A stretch of DNA of 64,000 bases from Costus lasius. Taxonomy: Eukaryota > Streptophyta > Magnoliopsida > Zingiberales > Costaceae. Location: positions 8,832,001-8,896,000 of the forward strand of contig CM050454.1 in assembly GCA_027563935.2 (NCBI GenBank). The letters are read 5' to 3'. Position numbers and translations under genes: made by a program. The notes below the pieces were generated by a model that was given only the letters and a program-made list of their open reading frames with translations, was not told the DNA's origin and searched no databases. Below are positions 1-10,375 of the stretch, one piece after another. The first letter of the stretch is position 1. Every line of letters begins with the position of its first letter.

Positions 1-2100
1 ACGACGATGGTGACGGCGGTGTTTTAGGCAGCGGAGATCTGGGGCGTGCGAGCGCAGCGGAAGCGTGGATTTGCTACGGCGTAAACGCTGCGGCTGCGAG
101 CGTCGTTTTCTGCTCGCGTGCGGATCATGGAGCGTGTGTATGAGCGGAGATGGCGTCTTGCGGCGTTTAGGGCAGGGCGTGTGCGAGCGGGTCTGCTGCT
201 CACAGGTGAAGGCGGCAGCGGAGCAGGCGTTGGCCTGCGGCTAGGACACGCTTGTCGCCGAGCGTCGTGGCGCTGGCGTCATCGATCTCGGCGACGAGGT
301 CGATGGCTACGGTTGGGCGACGAGTCACGCGCGGGGCAGAAGGCGTCGTGGCGCTCACTCTTCTGAGCGGATCCGTGTCCGGGCTGGGTTTGCAGAGGAT
401 TTGGGTCGGATGCAGATCTTGCATGAGATTTGGTGCGGATCTGGGCTGAGTCCGATTGCGGATCTGGATAAACTCCGAGTTACGGGTCTGGCTGTTGGGC
501 TGGATCTGGACCGCTTTTGAATTATGTTTTTGGTTGCCAATTGGGTTTGGCTTACTGGGCTTGGGCCTAGGCTATGTTTTCCGCTATGCTGTGCACAGAA
601 GCAGGTTGCTGTGCTTCTTCTATTGTCTGGGCTTATTTTTAGGCCCAGTCATCTGGGCTTGTTTTTTATTATTAATTTATTTTATAATATTAAGACAGTT
701 GTGTGTGTAATTCATGCGGATATTAATCGGCCCAAAGGAAGATTAATATTTAGCCGAATTATAAGTACACATGTTGTATTTAACTTCATTAGATTGGGTT
801 TTTAATTCTTCTGAGTCGAGTTTACATGTTTAGTTAATATGATTCAAATTTAAAGGTTATGAAATTGTTCATGGAAGCAATACTAATGTAAGTGTTTGAC
901 ATAAGTTGTTTATAGTAATCATTGCTATAGTTGCACATATTTATGCCTTTAGAATTTTGAACCTTTTATGCATTGTTAATTGTGTTGGTACTGCTATTGC
1001 CAAAAGAAACTTGATCCATGATTCTTGAAAATGTTTTGCAACAACATAGATTCATTTTGAATTACATGTATGTCATAAATGCATGTCTTACCATAATTAT
1101 TGAAATTTAAATTGTTTTGGTTTAACATGTAGATTTATGGTAATATAACTTTTGGCCATATTTCATAATGGTTGTTAATTTATGACAATGTTAATGTATT
1201 GTTTTCTACTCTTGATATGATGACATGCTTTTTTATAAACATTTGCTACCAAAATGGTTTATTGCATAGTTCATATATTCAAATGTTTAAAAAAGTTTCT
1301 TTTTTTATCCCTTTTATATTAATTAATTTATCTGCCCAAATGGGGTGATTAATTAGTATATAAAGGATAATTTTATTTTAGTCATGTCATAAGAGAGACA
1401 GTTATAAACATTGGTCTAAATTTAGTATATAATCATGTCATTGTTACATAAATATATTGTATTATAATTGTTATAAATGCTTGGCTACCAAAGTAGCTCA
1501 TTTATGATTAATTATAATATGTTTAATATTTATGATATGGTTACATTTCTATCTTTGTTATACTAATTAATTTACCTGCCCAAAGGGGGTAATTAATTGG
1601 TATATATAGGATAATTTTGTATAGACATGTTAGGCTCATTATATAATACATTAAATTATAATTACTATAAATGTTTGGCTGCCAAAGTGGCTCATTTATA
1701 GTTAATTATAATGTACTTCGGTATTTATAATGATGATGAATTTTATCTCAGTTATATTAATTAACTTACCTGCCCAAAGGGGATAATTAATTGATATAAT
1801 TTAAAGATAATTAATGTTCTATTTTTATCATTATCATTGTATTATAATTATTATAAATGTTTGGTCACCAAAGTGACTCATTTATAATTAATTATGATAT
1901 GCTTAAAATCTGTGATGATAAGAGTTAATTTACCTGCCCAAAGGGGGTGGTTAACTGATATAATAGAGGTCATGTGCACAATGTGAAAATTTTCCCATAT
2001 TAATGTCATTCTTGCTAGAGCTCAATTTTCATAATTGTTCATACATTGATTTTTGAATTCCTTTGTATTAACTCCTATTTTTTGTTGATCCATTTAGTCT
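1..2100 (+). other. Long non-coding leader of the retroelement
   Basis: Bases 1-520 are strongly GC-rich and rich in gcgagcg and ggatctg motifs. From about 650 the composition turns AT-rich. The short open frames here lack domain-like composition and overlap in several frames, so I call none of them. Position upstream of gag makes this the 5' untranslated leader; the GC-rich start could also be captured host sequence. Confidence 0.45.
1245..1965 (+). repeat. Degenerate tandem repeat in the retroelement leader
   Basis: Two short motifs alternate four times: ACCAAAGTGGCTCATTTAT-like (near 1245, 1485, 1677, 1864) and CTGCCCAAAGGGGGTAATTA-like (near 1331, 1576, 1771, 1935). Spacing is about 165-245 bp, so the unit is roughly 190 bp with indels. 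The AT-rich material between also repeats. Confidence 0.7.
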
Positions 2101-2138
2101 CCTTCTCTGTCAATAGCAACTAAGCTACCATTGAAATC

Positions 2139-3004
2139 TTGACTGGTTCAAATTTTAAAAGGTGGAAAGAAGATGTTCTTTTTACTCTTGGAATGGCTAA
2201 TATGGACTTTGCACTTAGAGAGTCTGAACCTCCTAAGCCTAATGATAATAGTACTCAGGAAGTAAGAGATTTATATGCTAAATGGGATAGATCTAACAGG
2301 CTAAGTTTACATGCAATGAGAAGATCTATCTCTGAACACTTGCTTAGTGGACTTCCTGAGATTCAAAATGCAAAAGCCTTCATTGAAACTGTTGGTCAAA
2401 GATTCTTAACATCTGATAAATCTGAAGTTGGAAATCTCATGTCTCTTTTGACTAACATGAAATAGGATAATGTGGGAGGAGTCAGGGATTTTATTATGAA
2501 GATGGTTCATATTCAAGACAAGTTAAAATGTCATGATATTGTTTTGGCAGATAAATTTATAGTTCATCATGCATTGAATGCTCTTCCTCTGACTTTAGCC
2601 AGATCAAGACTACTTATAATGCACTCGATGGGTCTTGGAGCATAAATGATCTGATATCAAAGTGTGTTAATGAGGAAGACAAACTTAAGAGAGAACATCA
2701 TGAATCTGCTTTGCTTGTCTCCCATTTGAAATCCTCTTTTTCCAAGGACAGTCATAGTGAGAAAAGGAAAATGCATAACAAACATTCTCATGGGATTAAG
2801 TCCTCCAACCTTTCAACTGCAATGAATGACAATTCCTCAGCTATTGCAAAAAGGACTGTTAGATGTTTCTTTTGTAAAAGGATAGGTCATGTGAAAAACA
2901 ATTGTTTAAAGTTCAAATCTTGGTTAGAGAAGAAGAAGAGTGAAGGAGTTCACAAGAAAATGGAACCCAAACTAGGAGGAATTCATTCTCAAAGTGGAAA
3001 ATGA
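2139..3004 (+). pseudogene. Copia gag (UBN2-type) with CCHC zinc knuckle, broken
   Basis: The first open segment (2139-2465) begins near a GSNFKRWKED motif and continues with an SNRLSLHAMRRSI stretch, typical of the UBN2/gag region of plant copia elements. A stop codon at about 2463-2465 and frame changes before 2711 break it. The last segment (2711-3004) carries the knuckle CFFCKRIGHVKNNC (C-X2-C-X4-H-X4-C) and a lysine-rich tail. The upstream start is uncertain because the 5' part of gag is not clearly preserved. It cannot encode one intact Gag as read. Confidence 0.75.
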
Positions 3005-3500
3005 TGCAGATGTTGAAGTACAATATATAGGACATGTTAGCTTAATTTTAGATTCTGGTTTAATCTTTTATTAGAAAAGACTTTTTATGTATCTTTCCTT
3101 TAGAAGAAATTTAATTTCAATTTCTATTTTAGACAAACTTGGTTTTCCTTTTAAGTTTGAAAATGGCATGGCTGAGTTGATTCTTAATTCTCGTTCTGTT
3201 GGTTAATGCATATTAGTTGATAAACCTTTTAGAGTATGTTTAAACTCATTTTTTCTTCATCAAAATAATAAAAGGTCAAATGCGACAAATCATATTGAGG
3301 TTAAAAATCTTATTGTCTGAGATTATGTAGAGAAAGGAGACATTGAGATTGAGCATATTGAGTCTAGCAAGATGACTGAAAATCCTTTGACCAAAGGCTT
3401 AACTCCCTATGTTTTTTTTGTGAACCATGTTTTTAGCATGGGTATCTTTGATGCTTTGATTAGTGGGAGTTTTTCTACTTTGTAATTTTAATTTTGCATC
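3005..3500 (+). pseudogene. Residual pol: gag-pre-integrase piece joined to RNase H tail
   Basis: Frames downstream of the knuckle give fragments resembling the copia gag-pre-integrase segment (around 3090-3250). They pass directly into the RNase H end (NHIEVKNLI near 3283; MTENPLTKGL near 3372-3402) with many stops. The absence of several kilobases of pol between them shows an internal deletion. The homology is read by eye. Confidence 0.55.
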
Positions 3501-3689
3501 TTTTATTCATGTATCAGTTATCTTAATCATGAAAACAATTTTGATATATTAATTAGATGCTGATCTTTTGTGCACATGTTACCTTGTATCTATTTAAAGT
3601 CTTAAGGATTCATAACCTTAAGCATGGCGGTTTGCCGAATAACGTATGTCTCAATTTAAAATTAATGATTTTCTCATTTGGTTTAGAGA

Positions 3690-3830
3690 AATCATAAAGA
3701 GATTCTCTCATATAGTTTAGAGAGATTTATGAGACATTATATATTCTCTCATACAGTTTAGAGAGATTTATGAGACATTATATATTCTCTCATACAGTTT
3801 AGAGAGATTTATGAGACATATATAGACACA
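3690..3830 (+). repeat. Short tandem repeats in 3' non-coding tract
   Basis: The motif CATACAGTTTAGAGAGATTT followed by ATGAGACAT recurs three times at about 45-60-bp spacing, with weaker copies before (from about 3675) and after (to about 3905). It lies between the RNase H tail and the 3' LTR. Confidence 0.7.
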
Positions 3831-4201
3831 TTGGTGTCGGTTTTCTCATACAGATTAAGAGAAACCATAAAGTGGATTTCTCATTTAGTTCAAGAAATCA
3901 TAAAGAGGACCGATAAGAAAATGATATTAAGTTTTCATCATTTTACTACACAGTCACATTGCGATCCATGTTGATGTAATCTACTAATATTTGTGACCAT
4001 GGAGGACTTGTATTGCATATTGATACAATGTTTCGTCATGATTCAATATTGGTAATTGCATTAGACCGGATTGAATGAGGTGCTATCAAGATTAACAAAT
4101 GCATTCTTCTTTCAAAATCGTTTTTAATATATATTACAAATGATTATTATTTTATAAAATCTTTAGATTATAAATCAATTAATGTTGACCAAGTGGGAGA
4201 A

Positions 4202-4636
4202 TGTTGAAATTTTGGTCTAACATTATTGATTTGTGGGAGCATTTGTTAATTAATTATTGGGCCCATAACATCTCATTACTGAATGTGAAGACGGCCTGTG
4301 TAGCCCGTTGGGTTTTGAGAAAAATCCTTATTGGATAATCCTTATTGGATTATGGATTTCGCACCCGAAACCCAAAACTCTTTTATGGGAGGAGCCTAGG
4401 GTTTTTCTATTATAAATATGGGCTAGGTCCCCACTTGCATCCTTCGATCATTTTGGTCTCTTCCCATTGAGAGCCGTCTAGAGGAAGGATAGCAGTGGAA
4501 GATCTCTAGCCTGACAGTGGATATCAGATTGATGGCACAATCAGGTATATTTTTATATTTTAATATTTGTTTAATTCATGTTATTCTAGATCTATGCAAT
4601 AGATCCTGTATTGGTAAATGTCAAACTTTTCTAACA
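4202..4636 (+). repeat. 3' LTR of the copia-type element
   Basis: The 435-bp segment starts TGTTGAAATTTTGG directly after a purine-rich tract (AAGTGGGAGAA) and ends TTTCTAACA, giving TG...CA ends. A TATA-like tataaatatg lies near 4410. Homology to the inverted arm begins in the next base, which fixes the right boundary. No partner LTR is in the window. Confidence 0.8.
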
Positions 4637-4965
4637 GTACTTACCTAACGAATGTCTGTTCTTTTTCCTAATCCTTAGCTAGTTCTTTTGTTTTTTTGTT
4701 TTCAAAAATTTCTAATGTTAATGGCATTTGTTTGTGTGTGGTGTTACTTGTTGTGCTCTGCGGACTTTCTTTTTATGAAATCTGATGCTTTCTTGAGTTG
4801 GCGGCTTAGCGTATTGCATTTGTTTGTTGTATTATGAGTCTTACGGTGTAACTCATGACAGTTTTGATCTAGATTGTACTTCAGAGAAAAGGTTAATTTC
4901 ATCTAGTTTATATCCTAACTTTGTGTTTCTCTTCCCTGATTTGTTGCCATACTAGGATCTTAACG

Positions 4966-6852
4966 ATGGAAATAGTTGACTATGCTATTATTGTAATTAG
5001 CAGAATTCGAAGGTTTGCATTCGGTAAAAACTAAAAAACCAAAAATCGAATAAGAATTTACCGAGTTACCGAAACTGAAAAACTCATTACCAAAATCGAT
5101 ACCGAACTTGATATTTACCGATCAATAAATTACCGAATTACCAATCGGTAAATCGGTCGGTAAATCAGTAAATTACCGATTTTACCGATTTATTGATTAA
5201 AAAATATTAAAATATTACCTAATTAATTTATTAAAAAATAGAAAAAAAATAAAAATTAAATTGGGCTAATTGGGATGATTGGGTTGCCAAGAGGGTGAGA
5301 TAAGAAATTAAATTGAGCCCAAGAGTTCAAGACTAGAGTTAGAGATTAATAAATAAAAATTTATTTTTTTTATATATTAATATATATGTATCGGTAAATC
5401 TATAATTTACCAAACTGGAAACTTTTTTATCGAACTGAAAATCGAATACCGAATTACATAAAATTCAATACCAAACAGAAAACCAAAACCGAAATTACCG
5501 AACCAATTTATCGATTTACCGATTGGTAAATTCGGTAAAAACCGAATAATGCTCACCCCAAGTTTGAGCCAGAGAATGCTATGAAGATCAGTGGCTACGT
5601 TCTCTTGAAGTTTACAGAAAAGGAAATTATGAAGTTAGCTTATAGTCATGACAATCAAATCATCTATCTAATCAATGAAGCCAAAGCATATCTTACTTCA
5701 TTACTTAAATCTAACACTCCAAGACCTATGCAGCCCCTCAATCAGCAGTTTCATCATATTTCTTCTTCTTCCACTGTTCCGAGACATTTTTCTTCACCTG
5801 CTATATTTCATGCTGCAGCTCCAATGTTCGACACTAGGTTACTATCATCTCACCAGATGCCTGAGCCGATTGATTCTTCCAAAGTTTGTCACTATTATAA
5901 CAAAGGCTACTGCAAGAATGGCTCCAGGTGCTGCTTCTTCCATCGTCCAACCTTTCACAATAGATTTTCTAATGTGCATAGCCCAAATTTGAATGAGTTT
6001 GGAAATGAAAAATGTGATGTTTCACCCGGGTCACTTGCTCATTTGGAACTTGAGATCATTGAACTCTTGAAATCAAAGTCGGGGGCACCTATTTCTGTAG
6101 CCTCTTTGCCGACCATGTATTTTGAGAAGTACGGAAAAATGCTTCAGGTTGATGGATGCAGCTTGATACAGTTGCTTAAGCGGTTAAATAATAACATTCA
6201 GCTTATAGAATGGTGCTTCTTTCTCCAAATTAGGCGTGCTTTACAATTTTTTTCCTCTTTTTTTCTTTAAAAAGAAGTGATGAGTGCTATGTTTAGCTTA
6301 GCATATGCTGAAGAGCCTTCACATTGTTTAAGAAGATTCATGGATCAAAAACTTTAAATGCAGGTCACATGGACAGTATTTAGGTACACATGCGGAAGAT
6401 GCCTCCAAGTATCTGCTATCGTCGATTCTCTCCAAAGAAACAGGCCTAGTCACTACTTGAATATCATGACTCTCTTCTACTTGAGAAAGGACCCCTCTGT
6501 CAGCGGGAGCTGAGCCCAAATCGAGAAGCACCTCAATCATATTTCAGCAAGTTCACGGAAGGTAAAGATTGTATGTGCTATCTTGGCATCCTGAATTGCT
6601 ATCTTGCATCTCGTCTTTTTTTTCTTACTAACCTTCATCGTAGCAGATGATGGCAAAAGGCAGTCTGCTGTTTTAACTAGTGGCCTCATTGGTGAGTCCA
6701 CATCCAAGCAAGACAGCAACTGTAACACAGATACAGACAAGTGAGTTAAGACACTGCATTTTGTTTATGCTGATTATTCAATTTTGTGTCATCCTTTTTG
6801 CAGTGACCACATTGAGCTTCCAGATAGTCCATTTTCTTTTTCTTGGCAATGA
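4966..6852 (+). pseudogene. CCCH zinc finger/RRM protein, decayed inverted copy
   Basis: This is the left-arm copy of the minus-strand gene at 13471-11370. The original ATG is at 4966. Its first exon is split after about 17 codons by a 544-bp insertion; the frame resumes at about 5570 and runs open to 6270. Preserved parts are the N-terminal helical region, a CCCH finger (C-X7-C-X5-C-X3-[10 protein letters not shown]...H, about 5887-5943) and part of the following LOTUS-like domain. Twelve residues present in the other copy ([12 protein letters not shown]) are missing after QVDG. After the short [15 protein letters not shown] exon the sequence jumps to the C-terminal exon, so the whole RRM is gone. 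The C-terminal ELPDSPF motif and a stop at 6850-6852 remain. A retroelement sits where its leader should be. Confidence 0.85.
5018..5561. mobile_element. MITE-like insertion in the left CCCH copy
   Basis: The other gene copy lacks these 544 bp, which defines the insert precisely. GTTTG occurs on both sides (5013-5017 and 5562-5566), consistent with a 5-bp target duplication. The insert is AT-rich and full of TCGGTAAA/TTTACCGA motifs in both orientations. Its ends are related in inverted orientation (cattcggtaaaaac at the left; aaaaccgaataatg at the right). It has no coding capacity. Superfamily is unassigned; the GGGGTGAGCATT end seen on the opposite strand recalls non-autonomous hAT elements. 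Confidence 0.75.
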
Positions 6853-6861
6853 CGTGGCTAT

Positions 6862-7157
6862 TCTACGCATTGTTTGAGGACTTGATCCATTACGGGCCAG
6901 TTCATACCGGTCCAGTGGAGGACCGGTCAGGAAGCAGGCCTCGGAGCACGGATGGCGGCAGACAGCGGGCGGACGGCATAGGTGTGTGTGAAAATTTCGA
7001 TCGAAACTTCTTCCGCCTCCGCTGCTGTAAGCGGGGTGGATGATGCCACTACACATCGCATACAAATTTTATCCCCCAATATAGGCATGGATAGTAGATG
7101 GGAACTTGCTGTAAGCGGGGGCCGCTTAAAAATTTTGCTCCAAGTAATTAGTAAGGC
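6862..7157. repeat. GC-rich replacement segment of the GGTCCGGT repeat family
   Basis: At this place the two inverted arms differ: the right arm carries about 600 bp of unrelated AT-rich sequence (10750-11360). The left arm instead has a GC-rich block with ataccggtccagtggagg-type motifs, like those at 50.7-50.95 kb. Homology between the arms resumes near 7157. Confidence 0.55.
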
Positions 7158-7659
7158 GTATCTGATTCTTACATTTGAAGTATCCAAAGATGATACGAAT
7201 AAGTTGTACAATCTGTCATCCTTGTCTTGATAGATGTCTTTCATGCGGCTTAGCTGGAAAGGAGTTTATCCAATGGCTTAGCTGTTGTATCCAATATTCA
7301 TGAAGCTTGTGAAAACATGTGAATGTGTACATAGTTTCTTAGGCTTTCGTTTTCCTGTGGCTGTTTCCTAAGGCAAGCAAATTCTAGTAGCAAGTTCATC
7401 GTAGTTCTGAGGTTGGCTATTTCTAGTTCTGAAAGGGTGCCTTGGTTGCCCTTCGCGTTGGAGAAAAAAAAATGAATAGAGAAGAAAGTAATAAAAAAAT
7501 TGAGGAATAAAGAAAAACACGAGATAGAGGAGGGACGCAACCTCCTCAATGGGGACATGACGTTGGGAAGGCGAGTAGTGGGTTGGAAGCAGGACAAGGG
7601 CAAGTGATCAAAAAAAATTTTAAAAAAACTTACCCTTTGATCATTTTACCTTTTACCTT

Positions 7660-7880
7660 TCCTACAACGCTTGCTCGATCTCCTCCTTGCGATCGCCTCA
7701 CCATTCGCTCATGATCTTGCTACTCACCATCTCCTCTGCCGCTCTCGCCTCGCCATCCTACTCACGCTCACGTTGCCATCTTGCTCGTGCTCACCTCGCC
7801 ATCGTGCCTGCTCGCCACCCTCTGTCGTGCTCGCTAGCTAGCTCATGATCGCCATCCTACTTGTGTTCGCCTCGCCATCC
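7660..7880. repeat. CTCGCC-rich imperfect repeat block
   Basis: The words ctcgccatc, gctcgcc and ctcatgatc recur many times. It resembles the GC-rich cores of the repeats near 23.3, 33.3 and 36.2 kb. Confidence 0.5.
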
Positions 7881-9089
7881 AGCTTCAGCATTTCTAGATC
7901 CCTTATAAGGTACCATCAGAGTTGAATTTTATTTGTCCTAGTGGAAGCTTTGACAATCTGCCGCTGTCATGTCATTGCCGCATTTCCAAATCCTTCATCC
8001 AGCTCCAATATTTCCATATCCCTACACTTAAAAGAATGTGATCATCTGAGCTCTAACAATCTGTCGTTGCCATGTTGTGCCTCAACTCTAAGGTCTGTAA
8101 CATTCATGTTTTGAAACTCGCCCTCTCATATCCTTTCTAAGCTCATGATAATCTATTTTCATATGCTTTGAAGCTCCTCTCTCATCATCATTCTGGTCTT
8201 CAAGCTTCAAGCTCACACATCCATTTTGGCTCTGACGGATTCATCACCTCTTGGTAGTCTACCACCCAAACACCAAACAGGGGTAATCATCCTCTCCACC
8301 AAATGCAGTATCTTATTGATGTATTTCAATAAATTGTACTAATTAATTTGAAAGTAAAGTACGTGAACTATCTATACCACTAAAAACTCAGATAGTGAAA
8401 TTAAGTTAACAATCTAGTCCTCTTGTATAAGTGATTTTCTTCAAATACATGCTCTTAAGTTTTAGATAGAAACTTTGAATTACATAAGTTTGGTATTTAT
8501 GGATTTCTATTTTATTAATTAGTATGTATCTATGATTCTTGTGCATGTTCTAATTTGTGTATTTGTGCCTCTTTATATAATTGCGCAAGCTTGTATAACT
8601 ATGTATTTTCTATCAAATGGAATATAATTTAAAAAAAAATAAAGAAAGACTATTTAGAATTTTATATTACACAATTTTCTGTAACATTTGTGTCATAGCT
8701 GTGGAGTATAATATGAGACCTGACACATATTTTAATGTGTCATATATGTTAAAGAAAATTTTTATTAGCAAATTGTGGAGTCATTTTTGGTTTTTTTTTT
8801 TTATGATTTAACCTTTTCAAATTCACCTAATATAAAAATAAGATTTTTTGTTTAATGGATTATGGCTTCTAATGAGCACAAATACTTATTGTTAATTGCC
8901 TTTGAAGTCAGGATAATTTTGACTAAGAGATCTATATGAATAAACAATATTTCACAAATTAGAAGGAAAAATGATTCATAAATGTCATATCAATACATGG
9001 CTTATGAATAATTTAAAATTTAAAGCAATCTTCATTAGTCAAAGAAAGACTTATCGACAGACGTTCGATTTTCTAAGAATACGTGGGTA

Positions 9090-9372
9090 TTTGAATACTC
9101 AGCATTGATGGTTTATGAGTATCTTGAGACTTAGTATGCACTCGACTTTGATGACTTGTGAGTATTTAAACTTGAGATATTCAGTCTAAAGGCTTGTGAG
9201 TTATTTGGATTTGAAAAGTATTCGGCCTTAATGACTTGTGAGTAGTTGAATTTTAGATACTCAGCTTTGATAGCTTATGAATATTTGGATTTGATATATG
9301 CTCGATCTTGATAATTTATGAGTATTTAAATTTAATTTATATTTAATTTTATTATCTTATAAGCATTTGAAT
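9090..9372. repeat. Degenerate minisatellite, about 40-bp unit
   Basis: Units of the form TACTCAGCTTTGATGACTT then GTGAGTATTTGAATTTGAGA recur about six to seven times with many substitutions. The motifs tactcag/tattcgg and gactTGTGAGTA mark each unit. Confidence 0.6.
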
Positions 9373-10375
9373 TTACCTGACGTAAAATCTTAGTTTGTCA
9401 TAATTGCGCCTGATTCCATGCTTTACTCAGCCACATCACTGCACCGGACGCTCATGCTTGCAACCCTTGGAGAATTTCCTCCTCGGATGCGCAACTACAG
9501 CTATCGGAACCCTAAATCGTGACAACGCACGACCGATACATGTTGCTTCAGGAGCCCATGGAGAGTGAGTTGGTGCTGGCGCTGCCAAAGATTGTGAGAT
9601 CATTCTTGCTCTCCTCGTTCTCTTTTTCTACTATTCCTAAACTTCACAAAGCTACCGTCCCTCCTTTGCCCCATCTTTGCTCATTTCCTCCACCATCGGG
9701 CATGATTACATGCTGGTTGAGTGCCTCTGTTATTCTTTACTGCTAGGATGCATGTTTCATAGTTTATGCTTCGCTTAGTGTATGGTAAGAAAAAAAGAGA
9801 ACTATTCGGTTAATTTGGGTGTGTTAGATGACAAAATTTTGGTCAATGATATAAGAAGCATCAAGTTTGAGAGAGGTGACTGGGTGTTCTAAATATATTA
9901 GGTTTATCTTGTGTATGCGCTCATGTATATGTATTCGAATTATTCTATCATGTCTAAATCTCTCATCCATATGATAAATTGTTCGTAACATAATGCTTGG
10001 TTGCTTTTTTTACAATGCTTATGTTGTATTTTATTCCAGATTTTTGAAGCGTTGCTAATGCTGTAGTTGTTGCCAAGTGCCAAAGTGCATTTTATAATGT
10101 TTATGTTGCAGATTTTTTAAGTCTGTTGACTTATTTTACGTTTGTAGTATTTTTTGAATAGGTATCATACTTTACACTGTGCAATGCTGTGGTAGCAACA
10201 AATTGAATCATACTGGGACCTTATTTATGACATCTAGCAATGAACATTAGAAACAACATATTTTGAATGAGCAATTTCTTTGTAATTTTGTATGTAATTG
10301 AGAAGTAGCATATTGTATAGCTGGCTCACAATTTGAGTCCCTCCCGCTCGCTCTTCTCAAAGACCTCGCCACCTG

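Larger units (their letters stand above)
1..4636 (+). mobile_element. Ty1/copia-type LTR retrotransposon, pol-deleted and truncated by window edge
   Basis: Reading left to right there is a long non-coding leader, a broken gag with a CCHC knuckle, a short stretch resembling the gag/pre-integrase junction, the very end of an RNase H region (residues TENPLTKGL), a repeat-rich 3' non-coding tract, a purine-rich tract ending at 4200, and an LTR at 4202-4636. Protease, most of integrase and reverse transcriptase are missing, so this is a non-autonomous derivative. No 5' LTR or primer-binding site is visible, so the element begins left of base 1 or has lost its 5' end. Its right end coincides exactly with the start of the inverted-repeat arm at 4637, so it inserted into, or replaced, the leader of the left CCCH gene copy. 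Copia order is inferred from gag and the RNase H tail. Confidence 0.75.
4637..7540 (+). repeat. Left arm of a large inverted duplication
   Basis: Read forwards, this arm matches the reverse complement of about 10376-13800. Landmarks include the start taacgaatgtctgttc (4647 versus about 13790), the whole CCCH gene body, and the region around 7300-7536 against 10376-10600. Identity in coding parts looks about 95% by eye. Differences: a 544-bp insertion at 5018-5561, a 36-bp in-frame deletion near 6156, loss of the RRM block near 6412, and a replaced segment at about 6862-7157. Confidence 0.9.
7541..10375. other. Spacer between the inverted arms; no gene recognised
   Basis: About 2.8 kb. It holds a C-rich stretch at 7660-7880 with repeated ctcgcc motifs, an AT-rich stretch (8300-9000), a worn minisatellite (9090-9370), and a short open frame at 9519-9746 without recognisable domains. 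No RNA gene or transposase was seen. Confidence 0.6.

Noticed and set aside
3675..3905. CRISPR-like spaced repeats
   Set aside because: Eukaryotic retroelement context, irregular spacing and no cas genes; it is a 3' tandem repeat of an LTR element.
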